NCBI RefSeq assembly: GCF_004138295.1
Contig: NZ_SCFM01000004.1
Location: 248,001 to 312,000 of the forward strand
Reading direction: 5' to 3'
From: Ectobacillus funiculus
GTDB lineage: Bacteria; Bacillota; Bacilli; Bacillales; Bacillaceae_G
DNA length: 64,000 nt
The position numbers were made by a program, and so were the translations under genes. The notes under the pieces are model-generated. The model was given only the letters and a program-made list of their open reading frames with translations, did not search any database and was not told the DNA's origin. Below, piece after piece: positions 27,890 to 36,618 of the stretch. How positions within the stretch are numbered: the first letter of the stretch is position 1; each line of letters opens with the position of its first letter.

Positions 27890-29573
27890 GATGGCTCTCT
27901 TCTTTCTTTAGGAGTACTAATGCTTGATATGGTTGTAAAGAATGTTCTTTTTCATATAACGTTGCTTCTTCTTTGTAGTTGTTTAGTAAAACATCATATT
28001 TGTTATCCGCTAACTCTACTTTTTGAGTCCTGGATGAAAAATTGAAATAACAAACGACTTCTTTCGTCTCTAACTTGCGTTTATACGCTACAATCGTTGG
28101 ATGTTCTTCTAAAATTGGCTCAATCTCTCCATAAATTAAGCATTCATTTGCCTGTCTAACTCCAATGATTTTTTTATAAAAATTCAGGATAGAATCCGGA
28201 TCCTGCTCTTGTTGCGCTGCATTAATCGTTTTGTAATTCTCAGTCATCCCTAGCCAAGGCTTGACTTTTGAGAAACCGCCATAATTCTCGGCATTCCAAT
28301 GAAATGGTGTTCTTGAATTATCACGGCTTCGCAAGTTTATAAAGTGCAATGCCTCTTCTGCAGTAAATCCTTCATCCATGGCCCGATAGTACTGATCAAT
28401 GCTTGAAATATCATCAAACTCTTCAATACTTTTACGCTTAAAATTCGTCATTCCAATTTCTTGACCTTGGTAGATAAAAGGTGTTCCTCGAAGATAGAAA
28501 AACATTGCCCCTAGCATTGTCGCAGAATAGAAGTTTCGCTCTCCTTCCTCTTTTATATACTTGCTTATGGAACGATTCTGATCATGATTCTCTAAAAAGT
28601 TTGCTCCCCAGCCTGCCTTTTGGATTTCCTTTTGACTAGTAAAGATTAATTTCTTTAAATCTAGTACATTCCAATCAATTCTCTTAAACCATTCACTGCC
28701 CGAAGCTACATCAAGGTCCGCATATCTAAAATCAAAAATCATTGAAAAGTAGCCATTGTTCCCAATATAATCACCATATTGCTCATAAGGTACACCAGGA
28801 GCTTCTCCAATGGTGACACAATCATATTTGGCAAAGGTTTCATCATTTAATTCATGAAGAAATTCTGCAATACCCGGCTGATTACGAGTCTTCTTTGTGC
28901 ATTTTCCAAGACCATCTACTCCGTCAGCCGGAATATTATCATAATTTTGGTCTTTTTTAATAAACGTGATTGCGTCCACCCTAAAGCCGGCAATTCCTTT
29001 GTCTAGCCAATAATTAACCATTTTATATAAATCTTCTCGAACCTTTTTGTTTTCCCAATTGAGGTCTGGTTGCTTTTTGTGAAAAGAGTGAAAGTAATAT
29101 TCACCCGTATTCTTCAAAGGCTCCCATACGTTGCCCCCAAAAACAGAGCGCCAATTCGTAGGGGGGTGACCATCTTTACCAGATTTCAAGATATAGTAAT
29201 CTCTATATTTACTATCGTATGGATTCTCTAATACATCTTGGAACCATGGATGTTCATCTGATGTGTGATTTATTACTAGATCAAGGACAATTTTAATTCC
29301 TTTTTCTTTTGCTTTCACAATTAACTCGTCCAGATCTTTCATATCTCCGAAATCTGGATTCAATTGATAATAGTCTGAGATGTCATATCCGTTATCAGCC
29401 ATAGGAGATTTATAAATGGGACAAATCCACACCATCGTAATCCCCAAAGACTGTAAGTAATCTAATTTTTGTGTAATCCCTTTTATATCGCCTATTCCAT
29501 CATTATTGGAATCATAAAAACTTTTAGGGTAAATTTGATAAATAACTTCTTTTTGCCACCACTTCTTCTTCAT
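27882..29573 (-). CDS. GH13 alpha-glucosidase (oligo-1,6-glucosidase type)
   Basis: Cytosolic glycoside hydrolase of 563 residues. The catalytic triad is visible: nucleophile Asp in GFRVDAITFI near residue 199, acid Glu in TIGEAPGV near 255, and Asp in FLENHDQNRS near 329; DLVINHTSDEH is the first conserved region. It should cleave the sugar imported by the EIIBC next to it, either the free or the phosphorylated form. Oligo-1,6-glucosidase, phosphotrehalase and isomaltulose-type hydrolases share this scaffold, and I cannot separate them. The start ATG 29573 follows TTGGAGGG. It heads the operon, behind a 270-base leader. Confidence 0.9.
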   Translation of the reverse strand: MKKKWWQKEVIYQIYPKSFYDSNNDGIGDIKGITQKLDYLQSLGITMVWICPIYKSPMADNGYDISDYYQLNPDFGDMKDLDELIVKAKEKGIKIVLDLVINHTSDEHPWFQDVLENPYDSKYRDYYILKSGKDGHPPTNWRSVFGGNVWEPLKNTGEYYFHSFHKKQPDLNWENKKVREDLYKMVNYWLDKGIAGFRVDAITFIKKDQNYDNIPADGVDGLGKCTKKTRNQPGIAEFLHELNDETFAKYDCVTIGEAPGVPYEQYGDYIGNNGYFSMIFDFRYADLDVASGSEWFKRIDWNVLDLKKLIFTSQKEIQKAGWGANFLENHDQNRSISKYIKEEGERNFYSATMLGAMFFYLRGTPFIYQGQEIGMTNFKRKSIEEFDDISSIDQYYRAMDEGFTAEEALHFINLRSRDNSRTPFHWNAENYGGFSKVKPWLGMTENYKTINAAQQEQDPDSILNFYKKIIGVRQANECLIYGEIEPILEEHPTIVAYKRKLETKEVVCYFNFSSRTQKVELADNKYDVLLNNYKEEATLYEKEHSLQPYQALVLLKKEESHHE

Positions 29574-29642
29574 ATCGTTCCCTCCAATAGCGTATTCATA
29601 TGACGGTAGTATGTTAGATGATTAAGGAGCTTAGCTATATAT

Positions 29643-29654
29643 GAAATCGGTTCC
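29643..29654. promoter_or_regulatory. Operator-like repeat 1 of 4
   Basis: GAAATCGGTTCC, matching one half of the palindrome at 29766-29777; it lies 70 bases upstream of the GH13 start. Confidence 0.45.
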
Positions 29655-29765
29655 TCAAAATCACAAAAAATATATGCTTAGTTTTTGTGCTCCATTTTTA
29701 AAAAGAGAAACCAAATTCTCGATTCATTTCATATATTCGCACCGTAAAACATCTAAAGTTTCTCG

Positions 29766-29777
29766 GGAACCGGTTCC
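29766..29777. promoter_or_regulatory. Operator-like palindrome 2 of 4
   Basis: Perfect 12-bp palindrome GGAACCGGTTCC in the GH13 leader. LacI-family sites often have this form, with a central CG. Confidence 0.6.
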
Positions 29778-29829
29778 AAAACGAAGTAAAATAAATTTAG
29801 ATAAGATCAATCATTCCATTAAAGAATGT

Positions 29830-29841
29830 GGTATCGGTTCC
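29830..29841. promoter_or_regulatory. Operator-like repeat 3 of 4, at the transcription start
   Basis: GGTATCGGTTCC begins eight bases downstream of the predicted -10 box of the minus-strand promoter, so a bound repressor would cover the start of transcription. Confidence 0.6.
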
Positions 29842-29849
29842 TGTACTGT

Positions 29850-29887
29850 ATTATACTTTCCTCTTTTGTTCCCTGTCAACGCTTTCT
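29850..29887 (-). promoter_or_regulatory. Consensus sigma-A promoter with overlapping cre-like site
   Basis: Minus strand: -35 TTGACA (29874-29879), 18-base spacer, -10 TATAAT (29850-29855), both perfect. TGTCAACGCTTTCT at 29874-29887 matches 12 of 14 positions of the CcpA cre consensus and overlaps the -35 box, which predicts glucose repression of the GH13-EIIBC operon. Confidence 0.75.
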
Positions 29888-30050
29888 CTCTTAAAATTTT
29901 AAATAGAGAGGTGCGATTCACCCTTTTAATTAAGAAAGGCTGCCTTTTGCACAGATCCCGGCAACAGTACGAACCTAAAATCTAAAACAGACAGCTATTT
30001 TCACTCAATAAGAACTTTTCCTTTTCACTTTGTTCTTCTGCCAACAAGAA

Positions 30051-30062
30051 GGTATCGGTTTC
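30051..30062. promoter_or_regulatory. Operator-like repeat 4 of 4
   Basis: GGTATCGGTTTC, about 170 bases upstream of the -35 box; a remote site that could pair with the others by looping. Confidence 0.4.
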
Positions 30063-30298
30063 AATCATATAGCCCCCCAATACAATATATCAGCCATTAC
30101 TTTATATCCTTGTTGATTTTCAGATGCTATCAAACGCTATAATGCTCAATACTACATGCTTCACAGCTACCTGTTATCAACAAATATCGATTATGGTAAG
30201 TTCCTCAGATTATCAACTTGTCGGTTATAACGAGATTTTTTGCGGTTCCTACAGTTCTCCCCCATCCTTGCCCCTTCCATTGAGAAGAATGAAGAACA

Positions 30299-30322
30299 GG
30301 GATAGCGCACCTGCACTATCCC
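30299..30322 (-). terminator. Possible terminator after the oxidase operon
   Basis: Stem GGGATAG / CTATCCC with a 10-base loop, 47 bases beyond the qoxD stop; the downstream tract on the minus strand is only pyrimidine-rich, so it is a modest candidate. Confidence 0.5.
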
Positions 30323-30368
30323 CATTTCTAGCTTAAATCAATATATTAATCTAGCTTCACCAGTACGA

Positions 30369-30674
30369 TTACTGCACTTGTGAATTAAACGACATAATCC
30401 AAATAGAGCCTGCTACAATGGTAAAAACCACAATACCTCCCAGGATTAAAGCCATTTTATTATAGCCAGGCTTTTCACCATCTCTCACATGCATGAAGAA
30501 AAAGAGTTGAACCAAAAGCTGAAGAACTGCTATCGCTAAGATCGAAAAGATTAGAACTCCTTTACTCAGTATATGATTTACTACAAGCACCAAAGGAATA
30601 ATTGTTAATACGATGGAGATAATAAACCCAAGCACATAGTTTTTTTCTGGGCTATGGTTGTTGTGCTGAGACAT
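30369..30674 (-). CDS. qoxD: Quinol oxidase subunit IV
   Basis: Small subunit, 101 residues, of a haem-copper quinol oxidase. Three hydrophobic helices follow a polar start (YVLGFIISIVLTIIPLVLVV; VLIFSILAIAVLQLLVQLFFFMHV; MALILGGIVVFTIVAGSIWIM), the usual fold of CyoD/QoxD, which helps assembly rather than catalysis. The gene begins one base after qoxC ends. Last gene of the operon. Confidence 0.92.
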   Translation of the reverse strand: MSQHNNHSPEKNYVLGFIISIVLTIIPLVLVVNHILSKGVLIFSILAIAVLQLLVQLFFFMHVRDGEKPGYNKMALILGGIVVFTIVAGSIWIMSFNSQVQ

Positions 30675-30675
30675 A

Positions 30676-31278
30676 TTACATCACCCCCATTAAATAGACA
30701 ACAGTAAATAGGAAAATCCATACAGCATCAAGAAAATGCCAATATAATCCTACAATAAACACTTTCTGTTTTGTAACAGCATTCATTCCGTGCTTGCGAA
30801 TTTGGATCATAATCGCAAGCATCCAAATAATACCGAATGAAACGTGAAGACCATGTGTACCTACTAACGTAAAGAATGAGGAAAGGAAAGCATTTGTAGA
30901 AATGCTCGCTCCTTCCGCAATCATTTTGGCAAATTCATTGATTTCTAATCCCACAAAGAACAGACCAAGAAGCACGGTAATAATAAGCCAACCCATAAAC
31001 GGCTTCATTTTCTCTTTATTGATCGCTAATAATGCTAATCCACTTGTAAAGCTGCTTGTTAAGAGAATAAATGTTTCTATTGTAAATCCAGGCACTTCAA
31101 ACAGCTCGCGTCCTGTTAAATGACCGTCGGTATGAGTATACAACACTGCATAGGTTGCAAATAAAGTACCAAACAAAATACAGTCTGTTACAAGAAAAAT
31201 CCAAAATCCTAACGTTGTCATCTCACGTTCATGATGACCATGATTGTGATGTTCCGTATGAGAAACTGTGTGTGCCAT
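30676..31278 (-). CDS. qoxC: Quinol oxidase subunit III
   Basis: Five-helix subunit of 200 residues of the CyoC/QoxC type. A His-rich start (HTEHHNHGHHE) is followed by FWIFLVTDCILFGTLFATYAV, and the family blocks GTHGLHVSFGIIWM near residue 139 and WHFLDAVWIFLFTVVYL near the end are clear. Its ATG overlaps the stop of qoxB by one base (TAATG), so translation is coupled. Acts in the membrane with subunits I, II and IV. Confidence 0.94.
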   Translation of the reverse strand: MAHTVSHTEHHNHGHHEREMTTLGFWIFLVTDCILFGTLFATYAVLYTHTDGHLTGRELFEVPGFTIETFILLTSSFTSGLALLAINKEKMKPFMGWLIITVLLGLFFVGLEINEFAKMIAEGASISTNAFLSSFFTLVGTHGLHVSFGIIWMLAIMIQIRKHGMNAVTKQKVFIVGLYWHFLDAVWIFLFTVVYLMGVM

Positions 31279-33248
31279 TACATTGCCCTCCCTAATGAGG
31301 CTTCAGTTCGTTTCACTTCATCAATCGGGATGTAGTAATCCTTGTCATATTGGAAAGAGCGTGCTAATAAACAAATTCCGACACCTATTAATCCGGTTAC
31401 TCCCATCCAAGTCCAGTTAAAAGTTAAACCGAATCCGGCAATAAACCAGCAAATTGACATAATAAATGGAATACCGGAATTTTTCGGCATATGAATCGGT
31501 TCTATAGCACGGGTTTCCTTCTTTGCCCCCATTTTTTCCATTTCTTCTTTCATTGCCCACCAGGCATCAGCCTCGTTTACATGTGGAACAACAGCGAAAT
31601 TGTAGAGCGGAGCCGGAGATGGAATCGACCATTCTAATGTGCGGCCATCCCAAGGATCTCCTGTTACATCGCGTTCCTCATGTTTGATGCTATAAATGAT
31701 TTGCCAGCCTTGGAAAAGGAAGCCAATCCCCATGAAGAATGCACCGATTGTTGAAACAAGATTAAGAGGCGCCCACCCCATGTCCCATCCATATGTGTAC
31801 ACACGGCGAGTCATTCCCATGAAGCCTAATGCGTATTGCGGCATAAAGCATACATAGAAGCCGATATTCCATAACCAGAAAGCCCATTTTCCCAATCGAT
31901 CATTAAGCTTAAATCCAAACATTTTTGGCCACCAATAATATAATCCAGCTAAGTAGCCAAAGACAACACCACCGATTAATACCTGATGGAAGTGAGCGAT
32001 TAAGAAATAGCTGTTATGATATTGATAGTCTGCTGGTGCAACTGCAAGCATAACACCCGTTGCTCCGCCAACAAGGAAACACGGAACGAAAGCCAATGTC
32101 CATAGCATAGGCTGCGTCATTCGGATACGTCCGCGGAACAGTGTAAATAGCCAGTTGAATACTTTTACCCCTGTTGGAATCCCGATAGCCATTGTTGTAA
32201 TCGCGAAGAATGCATTTACATCCGCGCCTGCCCCCATTGTAAAGAAGTGATGCACCCATGTGAAATAGGAAAAAACACTAATAAGCATCATGGAAAATAC
32301 CATAGATTTATATCCAAAAATTTTCTTTTTCGCAAAAGTACTTACGATTTCAGAGTAAATACCGAATGCCGGGAGTACTACGATATATACTTCTGGGTGT
32401 CCCCACATCCAAATCAAGTTAACATACATCATTGGATTTCCGCCGCCTGTAGCTGTAAAAAAGTGAGCTCCAAAGAAACGGTCAACAAATAATAAGGCAA
32501 GGGAAACAGTTAACACTGGAAAAGCAATGATAATTGTAATACAGCTAGAAAGCACAGACCATGTGAACAACGGCATTTTCATTAATTTCATGCCTGGAGC
32601 ACGCATTTTCAAGATTGTTACGATAAAGTTAATTCCCGTTGCCAAGCTTCCGATACCGGAAATTTGGATACCCCAAATATAGAAGTTTTGTCCAGGTCCT
32701 GGACTTCCAGACAGTTCAGACAATGGCGGATAGCTAAGCCATCCTGCATCAGGAGATCCCCCTATTATGAAGGATAGATTAAAAAGCATTGCACCGGAGA
32801 AAAAGAACCAAAAGCTGACAGCGTTCAAATATGGATACGCTACATCTCGCGCCCCAATTTGCAACGGCACAACAATATTAAATAAACCAAACATAAAAGG
32901 CATAGCCATAAATAAAATCATAATTGTTCCATGTGTTGTGAAAATCTCATTGTAATGCTGTGATTCTAAAAATTGAACATTTGGGAAAGCTAATTGCAGA
33001 CGCATTAATAAAGCATCTACCCCTCCTCTAAAAAGCATAAGGAGCGATGATAATATATACATAATTCCAATCTTTTTATGGTCAACGGTTGTCAGCCATT
33101 CGCGCCATAGCCATCCCCATCTTTTAAAATACGTAAGAACAAATAGAATGCTAAGCGTAACGAGAACAATGGCAACATCCGCTCCATAAATCATTGGATC
33201 TCCGGTTACAAAAAATTCAGAAGCAAAATCCTTCAATTTATCTAACAT
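31278..33248 (-). CDS. qoxB: Quinol oxidase subunit I
   Basis: Catalytic haem-copper subunit, 656 residues and about 15 helices, reducing oxygen to water and pumping protons. Ligands and conserved blocks: low-spin haem His in YNEIFTTHGTIMILF; the cross-linked His-Tyr in WGHPEVYIVVLP; the CuB pair HHFFTMG; and AHFHQVLIGG with the two haem His. The long N- and C-terminal extra helices and the length fit quinol rather than cytochrome c oxidases. Located between qoxA (28 bases) and qoxC (overlap). An aa3 type is likely from the organism; bo3 cannot be excluded by sequence reading. Confidence 0.95.
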   Translation of the reverse strand: MLDKLKDFASEFFVTGDPMIYGADVAIVLVTLSILFVLTYFKRWGWLWREWLTTVDHKKIGIMYILSSLLMLFRGGVDALLMRLQLAFPNVQFLESQHYNEIFTTHGTIMILFMAMPFMFGLFNIVVPLQIGARDVAYPYLNAVSFWFFFSGAMLFNLSFIIGGSPDAGWLSYPPLSELSGSPGPGQNFYIWGIQISGIGSLATGINFIVTILKMRAPGMKLMKMPLFTWSVLSSCITIIIAFPVLTVSLALLFVDRFFGAHFFTATGGGNPMMYVNLIWMWGHPEVYIVVLPAFGIYSEIVSTFAKKKIFGYKSMVFSMMLISVFSYFTWVHHFFTMGAGADVNAFFAITTMAIGIPTGVKVFNWLFTLFRGRIRMTQPMLWTLAFVPCFLVGGATGVMLAVAPADYQYHNSYFLIAHFHQVLIGGVVFGYLAGLYYWWPKMFGFKLNDRLGKWAFWLWNIGFYVCFMPQYALGFMGMTRRVYTYGWDMGWAPLNLVSTIGAFFMGIGFLFQGWQIIYSIKHEERDVTGDPWDGRTLEWSIPSPAPLYNFAVVPHVNEADAWWAMKEEMEKMGAKKETRAIEPIHMPKNSGIPFIMSICWFIAGFGLTFNWTWMGVTGLIGVGICLLARSFQYDKDYYIPIDEVKRTEASLGRAM

Positions 33249-33276
33249 CTATTTTTCCTCCTCCCGTCCGCTTTGT

Positions 33277-34206
33277 TTATTTATCATGCATACTATGCAT
33301 ATCGGTCATATTAGTCATATCAGTTTGATTCATATGTTGTTTCATATATTCCCCACCATTTTTATCAACTATTTCATTGAATAGATTTGTTGGATACGAT
33401 GAGAATTCTGTTTTATTAGCCAGTCCTTTTTCTGCTAATTTGTTATAGCCATCCTTTGTTAAGACTGGTGCTGTTTGTTTAACTTTATTCGCCCATGCGT
33501 TAAACTCTGACTGCGATTTAGCTACTACTTGAAATTGCATATGGGCAAACCCTTCACCAGTAAAGTTAGCACCTGATCCAAAATATGTTCCCGGTTTGTC
33601 AGCTTGCAGCCATAGTTTCATAGCCATCCCCGGCATTGTGTATGCCTGTCCGCCTAACTGTGGCACCCAAAACGAGTTCATAGGGGCATCAGCCGTTAAT
33701 ACGAAATGAACAGGTACTCCGGCAGGAATTTCGGCATAGTTAACAGTTGCAATATTCTGATCAGGATATTGGAATAGCCATTTCCAATCTAGGGAAGTAA
33801 CTTGAATTGTAATCGGTTTAACATCGCTTGCAGGTGGTTTTTGTAACGCATAGGTTGTCTTCGCTGTATAAAAACCAAGAATGCCAATAATAACAATTGG
33901 TATACCCCACCATACAATTTCAAGTATTTTGCTGTCATCCCAATTTGGTGTATACGGAGCTTTGTTACCAGGCTTGTCTCTATAGCGGTACACGATATAG
34001 ATAAAGATTGCTAAAACAGGTATGATGATTACGGCACAAAGAATCGTAGATAACATGATTAAATCATACTCCTGTTGCGCAACCGGGCCCTGCGGATTGA
34101 GGACAATATAGCGTTCATCACACCCGGATAATAATACGGCAGATATTACCGCCAATAGGGAAAGCCTAAAAAAATGAAAGAGCTTTCGGTTTTTCACTTG
34201 GTGCAT
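33277..34206 (-). CDS. qoxA: Quinol oxidase subunit II, lipoprotein
   Basis: 309-residue subunit II with a lipoprotein signal: basic start, hydrophobic core and lipobox VLLSGC (Cys 29), then two membrane helices and an outward cupredoxin domain (TSLDWKWLFQYPDQNIATVNY, FWVPQLGGQAYTMPGMAMKLW). The CuA ligand set of cytochrome c oxidases is absent, as expected for a quinol oxidase. The C-terminus is unusually Met- and His-rich (MTNMTDMHSMHDK). First gene of qoxABCD; a Fnr-type box lies upstream. Confidence 0.94.
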   Translation of the reverse strand: MHQVKNRKLFHFFRLSLLAVISAVLLSGCDERYIVLNPQGPVAQQEYDLIMLSTILCAVIIIPVLAIFIYIVYRYRDKPGNKAPYTPNWDDSKILEIVWWGIPIVIIGILGFYTAKTTYALQKPPASDVKPITIQVTSLDWKWLFQYPDQNIATVNYAEIPAGVPVHFVLTADAPMNSFWVPQLGGQAYTMPGMAMKLWLQADKPGTYFGSGANFTGEGFAHMQFQVVAKSQSEFNAWANKVKQTAPVLTKDGYNKLAEKGLANKTEFSSYPTNLFNEIVDKNGGEYMKQHMNQTDMTNMTDMHSMHDK

Positions 34207-34266
34207 CTCCTTTCAAAACACAGTTTTCAGTTTTGATATTTTTGTATGATTCCTCCTAGCAAGGTA

Positions 34267-34310
34267 ATCATAGTGCTTAGAGGTTTAATTGGTCTGTGAT
34301 GTATGTCACA
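34267..34310 (-). promoter_or_regulatory. Fnr-type activator box and promoter of the quinol oxidase operon
   Basis: TGTGATGTATGTCACA at 34295-34310 is a perfect TGTGA-N6-TCACA palindrome. A minus-strand -10 candidate TATGAT lies at 34267-34272, which puts the transcription start near 34260 and the box centre at about -42, the classical place for Fnr/CRP-type activation. No -35 consensus is present, as expected for an activated promoter. Confidence 0.65.
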
Positions 34311-34561
34311 CTAAAATAGAGTTCATAAATTCTCTGTATTTTTGACATAAACCCTCCATTATTTTTTCACATTCTGGCCAAATCTCCCTATTGCCGAGCT
34401 CTTTATCAACCATTTCTTAATCTCAAGGTAATTTTGATACAAGTATTTTTATTAAGAGGCGTATCTTAAGGGGCGACCGAAGCTGTATCTTCATATATAC
34501 GACACAGGTTTATATTAATTATTACTTTTAATATAAAAATAATATGATTATTAATAGTTAT

Positions 34562-35359
34562 AAAGAAAACTCGCTGATTGGCGAGCCCTGCTCTTGGGCG
34601 AAGACAGAGGCGTAGTTGCACTTACACTGTACTCCTAAAATTTCTAACTACGTCGAATCACTTCTAGCTAGAAATTTATACTTTCCTACAGTGTAAAGAA
34701 AACTCGCTGATTGGCGAGCCCTGCTCTTGGGCGAAGACAGAGACGTAGCCCTACTTACACTGTACTCCTAAAATTTCTAACTACGTCGAATCACTTCTAG
34801 CTAGAAATTTATACTTTCCTACAGTGTAAAGAAAACTCGCTGATTGGCGAGCCCTGCTCTTGGGCGAAGACAGAGACGTAGCCCTACTTACACTGTACTC
34901 CTAAAATTTCTAACTACGTCGAATCACTTCTAGCTAGAAATTTATACTTTCCTACAGTGTAAAGAAAACTCGCTGATTGGCGAGCCCTGCTCTTGGGCGA
35001 AGACAGAGACGTAGCCCTACTTACACTGTACTCCTAAAATTTCTAACTACGTCGAATCACTTCTAGCTAGAAATTTATACTTTCCTACAGTGTAAAGAAA
35101 ACTCGCTGATTGGCGAGCCCTGCTCTTGGGCGAAGACAGAGACGTAGCCCTACTTACACTGTACTCCTAAAATTTCTAACTACGTCGAATCACTTCTAGC
35201 TAGAAATTTATACTTTCCTACAGTGTAAAGAAAACTCGCTGATTGGCGAGTCCTGCTCTTGGGCGAAGACAGAGACGTAGCCCTACTTACACTGTATTCC
35301 TAAAATTTCCGACTACGTCGAATTCGCTTCTAGCTAGAAACTTATATTTTCTGGTGCAA
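34562..35359. repeat. Tandem array of six 133-bp units
   Basis: Units start at 34562, 34695, 34828, 34961, 35094 and 35227 with an exact 133-base period. Units 2 to 5 read the same; unit 1 differs around GGCGTAGTTGCA, and unit 6 diverges toward its end. Each unit holds hairpins CTCGC/GCGAG and GCCC/GGGC, inverted pairs GACGTAG/CTACGTC, AAATTTCTA/TAGAAATTT and TTACACTGTA/TACAGTGTAA (the last shared with the next unit's first bases), and the palindrome TTCTAGCTAGAA. There is no open frame or ribosome site. Not a CRISPR: there are no unique spacers. It fills the gap upstream of qoxA. Confidence 0.95.
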
Positions 35360-35535
35360 AAAACTTTATAAGTTCCCATCACACCGGATCACTTCCTCAA
35401 AAACAACTCTTGAACCGAAGAGTGTTTACTTCAACGGACCAAGCACTCTATAATCAGTCAATTGAAGCAAGACAACTCTTCCGCTCTAACATTTAATTAA
35501 TAAGCCGTCATAAGAAAATGGTTTTCGAAACTTCT

Positions 35536-35730
35536 CTAATGCCTGCTCTTCGGTTCCAATTGTTTTCTAACTTCTTCCATATTTGTATTGCTGTAAACTG
35601 CCGTTCCGCGCCCTCCAGTTTGGGCTAACAATTCCTTTACCTGCTTATAACTAAGACCGGACTGGGCATTGAGACGCTTCACTTCTTTTATATCCGTACC
35701 GACAATTGTATACTCGTTTCCCTGCTCCAT
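35536..35730 (-). CDS. Gamma-type small acid-soluble spore protein-like
   Basis: 64 residues with two repeats like those of gamma-type SASP: GTDIKEVKRLNAQSG near residue 11 and YSNTNMEEVRKQ near residue 46, joined by SYKQVKELLAQTGGRG. Gamma SASPs are amino acid stores broken down at germination. ATG 35730 follows AAAGGAGAG. It is a short, single gene. The middle part is unlike classical SspE, so a separate small spore-protein family is possible. Confidence 0.6.
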   Translation of the reverse strand: MEQGNEYTIVGTDIKEVKRLNAQSGLSYKQVKELLAQTGGRGTAVYSNTNMEEVRKQLEPKSRH

Positions 35731-35836
35731 TCATTATCTCTCCTTTCTTGTTATGTAGATATAGCTTTCCCTCTTCACAAGCGTAAATTGTATGCTTGTC
35801 TATAATTAAGGTGATTAGCGAATTCGCCTTAAACAA

Positions 35837-35868
35837 AAATACCTTAAGAGACATCCCTCAAGGTATTT
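35837..35868 (-). terminator. Terminator after the LysE gene
   Basis: Stem AAATACCTT / AAGGTATTT with a 14-base loop that can pair further; the minus strand ends in TTTTTGTTT. Confidence 0.82.
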
Positions 35869-35926
35869 ACCAATTACAAATATAATGCATCACATGGTCG
35901 GCTGTCATACATCTGAAAATGATTCA

Positions 35927-36553
35927 TTATATGTCAGTTGTGATAAGCTTTGCTCCCAATCCAATAAAAATAACTGCGGCTGTCATATTCATGTATTCAC
36001 TAAAACGTGGATTTTGTAATAATCGGTCACGAAAACTTCCTGCAAAGTATCCTAATAAGCTAAATATAATCGCAGTTAAAACAATAAAAATCAATCCCAA
36101 CATACACATCTGCAAGGGAACATTGGATAATTTATAGTTTATAAATTGAGGCAGAAAGGTGAGATAAAAAATCGCTACTTTTGGATTCAAAATATTCATT
36201 AATAATCCTCTGAGAAAAAGATCTTTTGACTCGTTGTTGCTTTCAGAATGAAGCTGAATCGCTTCTTTTCTATGTTTTATCGCTTGGAAAGCAAGATAAA
36301 ACAAATAAATTGCTCCTAACGATTTAAAGATAGTAAATACTACCGCCGAAGTTTTAATAATAAGCGACAGACCGAGTGCTGCTGCTAAAGTGTGTACGAT
36401 GTTTCCTAAACTTAATCCCATTGCGGTGACAATCCCAGCTTTTCTTCCATTGGTCATTCCTTGTGTAATCGTAAAAATCAGGTCTGGTCCAGGAATCACA
36501 ATTAGGATAATGGATGTGCCGATAAATAATAATATTGTTGCTGCGTCAAACAT
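35927..36553 (-). CDS. LysE/RhtB family amino acid exporter
   Basis: 208-residue, six-helix exporter. The family signature is at the start: ILIVIPGPDLIFTITQGMTNGRKAGI at residues 17-42 (the GPD loop), followed by GLSLGNIVHTLAAALGLS and FLRGLLMNILNPKVAIFYL, typical of RhtB and LysE proteins. ATG 36553 follows AAAGGAG. A MerR-type gene lies directly upstream on the same strand, with a terminator between them, so the two may be functionally linked but separately transcribed. The cargo amino acid is unknown. Confidence 0.9.
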   Translation of the reverse strand: MFDAATILLFIGTSIILIVIPGPDLIFTITQGMTNGRKAGIVTAMGLSLGNIVHTLAAALGLSLIIKTSAVVFTIFKSLGAIYLFYLAFQAIKHRKEAIQLHSESNNESKDLFLRGLLMNILNPKVAIFYLTFLPQFINYKLSNVPLQMCMLGLIFIVLTAIIFSLLGYFAGSFRDRLLQNPRFSEYMNMTAAVIFIGLGAKLITTDI

Positions 36554-36594
36554 TTAGAGAACTCCTTTCAATTTTCCTTTACAAATAAATATAA

Positions 36595-36615
36595 ACCCTC
36601 CTGTAAGGGGAGGGT
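36595..36615 (-). terminator. Terminator between the MerR and LysE genes
   Basis: Perfect stem ACCCTCC / GGAGGGT with a 7-base loop; the minus strand continues TTATATTTATTT. Confidence 0.8.
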
Positions 36616-36618
36616 CAA

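Noticed and set aside
34562-35359. CRISPR array
   Set aside because: Units are 133 bases, head to tail, nearly identical, with no unique spacers between repeats and no cas genes nearby.
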